Assembly: GCF_949628215.1 (NCBI RefSeq)
Contig: NC_134311.1
Span: 19,840,582 to 19,904,581 of the forward strand
Origin: Phalacrocorax aristotelis
Lineage: Eukaryota; Chordata; Aves; Suliformes; Phalacrocoracidae
Direction of reading: 5' to 3'
DNA length: 64,000 bases
Shown here: positions 60,901 through 64,000 of the stretch, piece by piece
Numbering within the stretch: the first letter of the stretch is position 1
Layout of the letters: the number at the start of each line of letters is the position of its first letter
The notes under the pieces: generated by a model
What the model was told of the DNA's origin: nothing
Database searches by the model: none
Seen by the model: the letters and a program-made list of their open reading frames with translations, nothing else
Program-made: the position numbers and the translations under genes

Positions 60901-63900
60901 TGCATACGTTTGCCTAAGAAACAACCTACCTTTATTTTCAAAGCTTCAGACATCTCAGGATGATTATATGGCTTCTGTGGCTGTTTTGGCTTCACCCACT
61001 GCTCTCCTGAAAAGCCATCTGTAAACACCTGCTGACTACAGCGAAGTTTGGATCTAGTACAGGAAAACAGAGTTTACAACACAACTTCAAACCTACTTAT
61101 AGCAGAAGAGAAATATGAAGGAATTCTCTGCTTTGAGAACCACCTGGAAGACAAGCTTAAGTAACCTAGTGTGGAAACTGTAACAATGCTCACGGTATTC
61201 ACCCAACTTTGCTGGTAAGAAACCTAGATTCTGGATAGAGAGCAGGCTAGGTCCATGTTGGCATTTGTCCTGTTGCTGTCTGTGTTGGTGCTGACCTGAC
61301 TTGAATTACTGGAGCACAGCCTTCTCTTTGGGACTAGAGGTTTAAAGTTTGCTCTTTCACTTTTAGCTCAGCTGAATCAAAAGCAAGCAGCACTTGTTCC
61401 CCTACTGACCCTCCCAGGTTTTATCTAGCTAGCTACTTCTGATAGTACTTTACAGTCCTACTTTAAGTAGGACTTTTGACACTTCAAGTGCCAAAAGCAT
61501 TGAACTTGAAGCACTGAACGTTAACTACTTGTTTTAGCTTCTATTTTTTTGATTCCCAGACAGGACTTGAGAAATATCAGTTCTGACACGTGAGAATTTA
61601 CAAAAAAGTGTATAACGAATTAACTTCTCATACTATTTACAGTCCTGTGAGGTATGACCACAATTTTTTTTAACCCATCCTATTACTGGAACACAAATAC
61701 TCAGAGAAAGAGAAAGGACAAGCAGCTTTATATGACCAATGTTTTATGGAAAGGATACAGAGGTGTTAAACTGACCTGGTTCTTACCTAGCTTTTTCCAA
61801 GTTGGGCTTAGAGGGTGTACTCCCTGTAGATGAAAAACCATTGTCACTACCTGAGGAATCTCCATGCCTTCGGGAAATCCATTCCCTCAATGGCCTGCAA
61901 GCAAGAAGTGCAACAAGATCCACTTACTAAAACAAATCTAAAGATTTTAAAGTTGTCTGAAAGGCACTGGCCTAGCATTTGCCTCATCTCAAACATACCT
62001 GATGAAAGGAATTGCCATGAAAAATTTGTTAGGTGCCAAACCCAGCTTGGACTTTGGGGTCATGTCATTTCTGTGGCATGGTAATTTGTCAACAGAAAAC
62101 CACTCAATATTCTAGAAAAACAAGAAAAAAATCAAAACACTCACTACCATAGCCTTACAGAATGTTACTAATGCATATCAACCACAATTATTTCCCTTAA
62201 TTAAAATGGAAGGCTTTAATCAACAACAGGGTGTTTCACAAAAGGTTAATCAACAATGGGGTCGTTCTTCTGACTGCAACTACAGCGTTACACATGGTAC
62301 AGCACATACTCATTGCAAGATATGGCACCTAAAATGTGAAAGGTATTATCCAGCAACTAAATTCTGAATAAGGGTTCCAAAACCCAACCAAACCACTGCA
62401 TGCGGAATGCCATAAATAAAGGTAGAGGCTTTAAATAACTTTCAAAGCTGCTACTAATCTTGCTATTTTTATTTAAAATGCCATCAAAACTAGATCACAA
62501 TACTAGTTCAAAAATTATCAGAAAGAGGATTTAGTTTGCAGAGTAAGTTTCAGAGTTTGTTATAGAAGAAAAAGTAATGGGTAAAGGACAGGATTTGTGT
62601 TATAATTTATACATTATAGTTTTAACCGTTACAACGGTATAATTTTGCAGAACAGGGAATGAAATCAGGAATTCTGAATACTCACAGTATAGAACAACAC
62701 ACATGAGCTTTTCTAGTGCAGAGCCTAGCCCCAAAACCCCAGGTCCAGATAAGATGTGTATTATGGAAAGAAGCTACAAACTGAACAGGATTTCAATATA
62801 GTTCTACAGGGAATACCAAAATGGCATGCCTGGTTGTATTAGATCAGATGAAGATGGTGCTTCAGCAGGGACACAAAACTGTCACTGTACGAACTCATCA
62901 CCCCCACACAGGTGGTTGCTGTTACACAAAGGCAGGTATTTACTGTACATTTAAAAAAACCTCAAAGTTAATCTTTTTCTACTTCATATTTTGAAAAACA
63001 GGTCTATAATGGAAGAAATTGAAAGACTCCTGTCTAGTCAACCAGAAGTACCTTTTCCTACTTAGAAAGTCAGATGCCCTGTTCAGTGGCACCATCTGCA
63101 TGAAAATATGTGGATAGCTGTTTTAAGCTGAACTGCAATATGAGGAAGATTTCAAACTTCAAGGATTATGGATATCAGAACAAAGTTTCCAACAAGTCCA
63201 CTACCAGAGTCTTTGCATCTCCCTTTAACAATACCTTTTAAAAGCCTAATGGTAGACAAACCATCCAAAATAGTTCCCATTTTGTGTCCCCTTCTCAACC
63301 TCCTCCTTAAAATACACTGTTCTCTAAGTTTGGATGGTATTAGCCATGAAAGAGAGAACACAATCCATAGTGTCTCTCTCTGATATGTAGGCTTTTGTAT
63401 ATTACAATAATTACACTTTCAGAAGAATATATATTTATATATGTAGATATAACCAGGAATAACATTGAATGAACACAGATCACCTAATGGGAGAATTACA
63501 GTTTGACAGTATGCTCTAATATTGTCTCCATTAATCATGAAAGCATTGAGCAGATGGTCAAGAATCAGTCTTTGCAGAAAAGTTTCAAAAAGTTGACAAG
63601 ACAAGACCCTACAGTGCAGAGATGCCATTGGTACCCAGTATTTGAGGTATTCACCATGCCTTGTAGTTTCATTATTTTCAGACCATTAGCTTTAAAAATC
63701 AAGCTCCACAACAAGGTTCCTCCACATTGAAACACAATAACACGTACCCGAATTTCCCTTCTAGTTTTGGGGTTGAATTTTGTGTTCCTGGGAACTCCTG
63801 GAATAATGTACAGTCGTGCTAACTGATCATTAATTCGCAGCTCAATGTATTCTTCTTTGCAGATATAATCTTTTATGTCAAACCCAGTTTCTTCAAACAC
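57765..63900 (-). CDS. DCP2: DCP2, mRNA-decapping enzyme 2; C-terminal seven coding exons (spliced, partial)
   Basis: Reading down the - strand, exons 63748-63900, 61999-62111, 61787-61894, 60930-61053, 60253-60360, 58475-58526 and 57765-57928 join in one frame to 273 residues plus TGA (822 nt). Human DCP2 is 420 residues, so the first about 145 residues lie beyond the window. DCP2 is the Nudix hydrolase that cuts the cap to give m7GDP and 5'-monophosphate RNA, acting with DCP1 and EDC4 in P-bodies. The fragment begins VFEETGF, the second half of the Nudix box with its two metal-binding glutamates. The rest of the catalytic domain and the box B region follow (...[19 protein letters not shown]..., ...[20 protein letters not shown]). 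After that comes a poorly conserved basic tail, and finally the conserved [18 protein letters not shown] motif, which in metazoan DCP2 binds EDC4. No internal stop is seen. One intron uses a GC donor. Confidence 0.97.
57929..58474 (-). other. DCP2: DCP2 last coding intron, GC-AG type
   Basis: The donor is gcaagt and the acceptor is taagcag. GC donors are a small minority of vertebrate introns and usually need a strong match to U1, as seen here. The intron is 546 bp and holds nothing else of note. Confidence 0.85.
58475..58526 (-). CDS. DCP2: DCP2 penultimate exon with GC donor
   Basis: Acceptor taaccag, 52 nt. It encodes [17 protein letters not shown] and one base of an Asp codon. The sequence at the 3' border is ACAG|gcaagt: there is no GT at the position the frame requires, and GC with an otherwise perfect U1 match gives the right phase into the next exon. 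It matches human KCEKKLHPRKLQDNFET. Confidence 0.9.
60253..60360 (-). CDS. DCP2: DCP2 exon with NAGNAG acceptor
   Basis: Donor gtaaga; 108 nt, 36 codons. It encodes [20 protein letters not shown] and [16 protein letters not shown]. The acceptor reads aacagcag, a tandem NAGNAG site. Use of the upstream AG would extend the exon to 60363 and add one Gln. The spacing against human favours the downstream AG, the start given here. Confidence 0.9.
60930..61053 (-). CDS. DCP2: DCP2 exon, basic tail
   Basis: Acceptor gtactag, donor gtaggt, 124 nt. It encodes [20 protein letters not shown] and [20 protein letters not shown] plus K. It aligns with the human segment around QQLFPDGSPGDQWVKHRQP but is clearly less conserved than the Nudix part. 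Confidence 0.95.
61787..61894 (-). CDS. DCP2: DCP2 exon, start of the tail
   Basis: Acceptor cttgcag, donor gtaaga, 108 nt. It encodes [20 protein letters not shown] and [16 protein letters not shown]. The intron between this exon and the one above is only 104 bp (61895-61998). The Ser/Gly-rich part begins the disordered regulatory tail. Confidence 0.96.
61999..62111 (-). CDS. DCP2: DCP2 exon, end of Nudix domain and box B region
   Basis: Acceptor ttttctag, donor gtatgt, 113 nt. It encodes [20 protein letters not shown] and [17 protein letters not shown], ending on AG of an Arg codon. It is very close to human DCP2. Box B contributes to RNA binding in the family. Confidence 0.97.
63748..63900 (-). 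CDS. DCP2: DCP2 exon with second half of the Nudix box
   Basis: Acceptor ctcag after 63900 (in - sense), donor gtacgt below 63748, 153 nt, 51 codons, phase 0 at both ends. It starts [20 protein letters not shown] and ends ...NPKTRREIR. The EE pair belongs to the REUxEExGU part of the Nudix motif; the Gly and first Glu of the box are on the preceding exon outside the window. Confidence 0.97.
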
Positions 63901-64000
63901 CTGAGAAGTATATAGATGAAATCAGTGTGTGTATTCAGATTTATCCTTTCAGAACCTATCACCACAAGGGAAGGAATGACTGTTTTTCAGATCTATCCAT

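Larger units (their letters stand above)
58527..63747 (-). other. DCP2 introns between the listed exons
   Basis: Introns at 58527-60252, 60361-60929, 61054-61786, 61895-61998 (104 bp) and 62112-63747, all GT-AG. A short duplicated motif ttaatcaacaa.nggggt occurs twice at about 62216-62262. No repeat family or RNA gene was recognised. Confidence 0.7.

Overview
This is vertebrate nuclear DNA, almost certainly from a bird. The coding content is in short exons with GT-AG boundaries spread over long AT-rich introns. The interspersed repeats are CR1 LINE 3' ends, with the typical ...ATTCTATGATTCTAT terminus, and one degenerate gammaretrovirus-like endogenous retrovirus. I see no bacterial-style genes, CRISPR array or operon. 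MCC and DCP2 are neighbours on human 5q22, and as I recall that block is on the Z chromosome in birds. A Z location is therefore likely but is an inference.

Layout. Positions 1-9615 are intron of MCC (+ strand). Eleven MCC exons follow: 9616-9762, 10085-10174, 10860-11008, 12751-12891, 14098-14198, 16786-16969, 24879-25113, 31177-31383, 32354-32451, 47028-47150 and 48195-48375 (stop TAA). Spliced together they stay in one frame for 551 codons plus stop, which is the C-terminal two thirds of the colorectal mutant cancer protein. The MCC 3'UTR runs from 48376 to about 51.7 kb. On the - strand, converging on it, are the last seven coding exons of DCP2, the mRNA decapping Nudix hydrolase: 63748-63900, 61999-62111, 61787-61894, 60930-61053, 60253-60360, 58475-58526 and 57765-57928. 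They are followed by a long DCP2 3'UTR reaching down towards 51.6-52.5 kb.

Mobile DNA. A CR1 fragment (about 17055-17820) begins only some 85 bp after an MCC exon, and a second CR1 3' tail is at 46368-46556. The largest MCC intron (32452-47027) carries a broken endogenous retrovirus on the - strand, antisense to MCC (about 35036-39390). It keeps gag, protease and reverse transcriptase remnants and stops inside RNase H, with no integrase, envelope or second LTR visible.

The two host genes work separately. MCC is a coiled-coil scaffold with a C-terminal PDZ ligand, linked to polarity and Wnt/beta-catenin control. DCP2 removes the 5' cap of mRNAs in P-bodies. What links them here is their tail-to-tail arrangement, with candidate polyadenylation signals of opposite strands lying within about 100 bp of each other.

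I found no convincing new biological system. The points most worth a second look are the convergent 3' ends, a GC-AG intron and a NAGNAG acceptor in DCP2, three RNA polymerase III B-box/T-arm-like motifs in the retroviral leader, the active-site lesions in the retroviral pol, and a strong G-quadruplex motif in an MCC intron.
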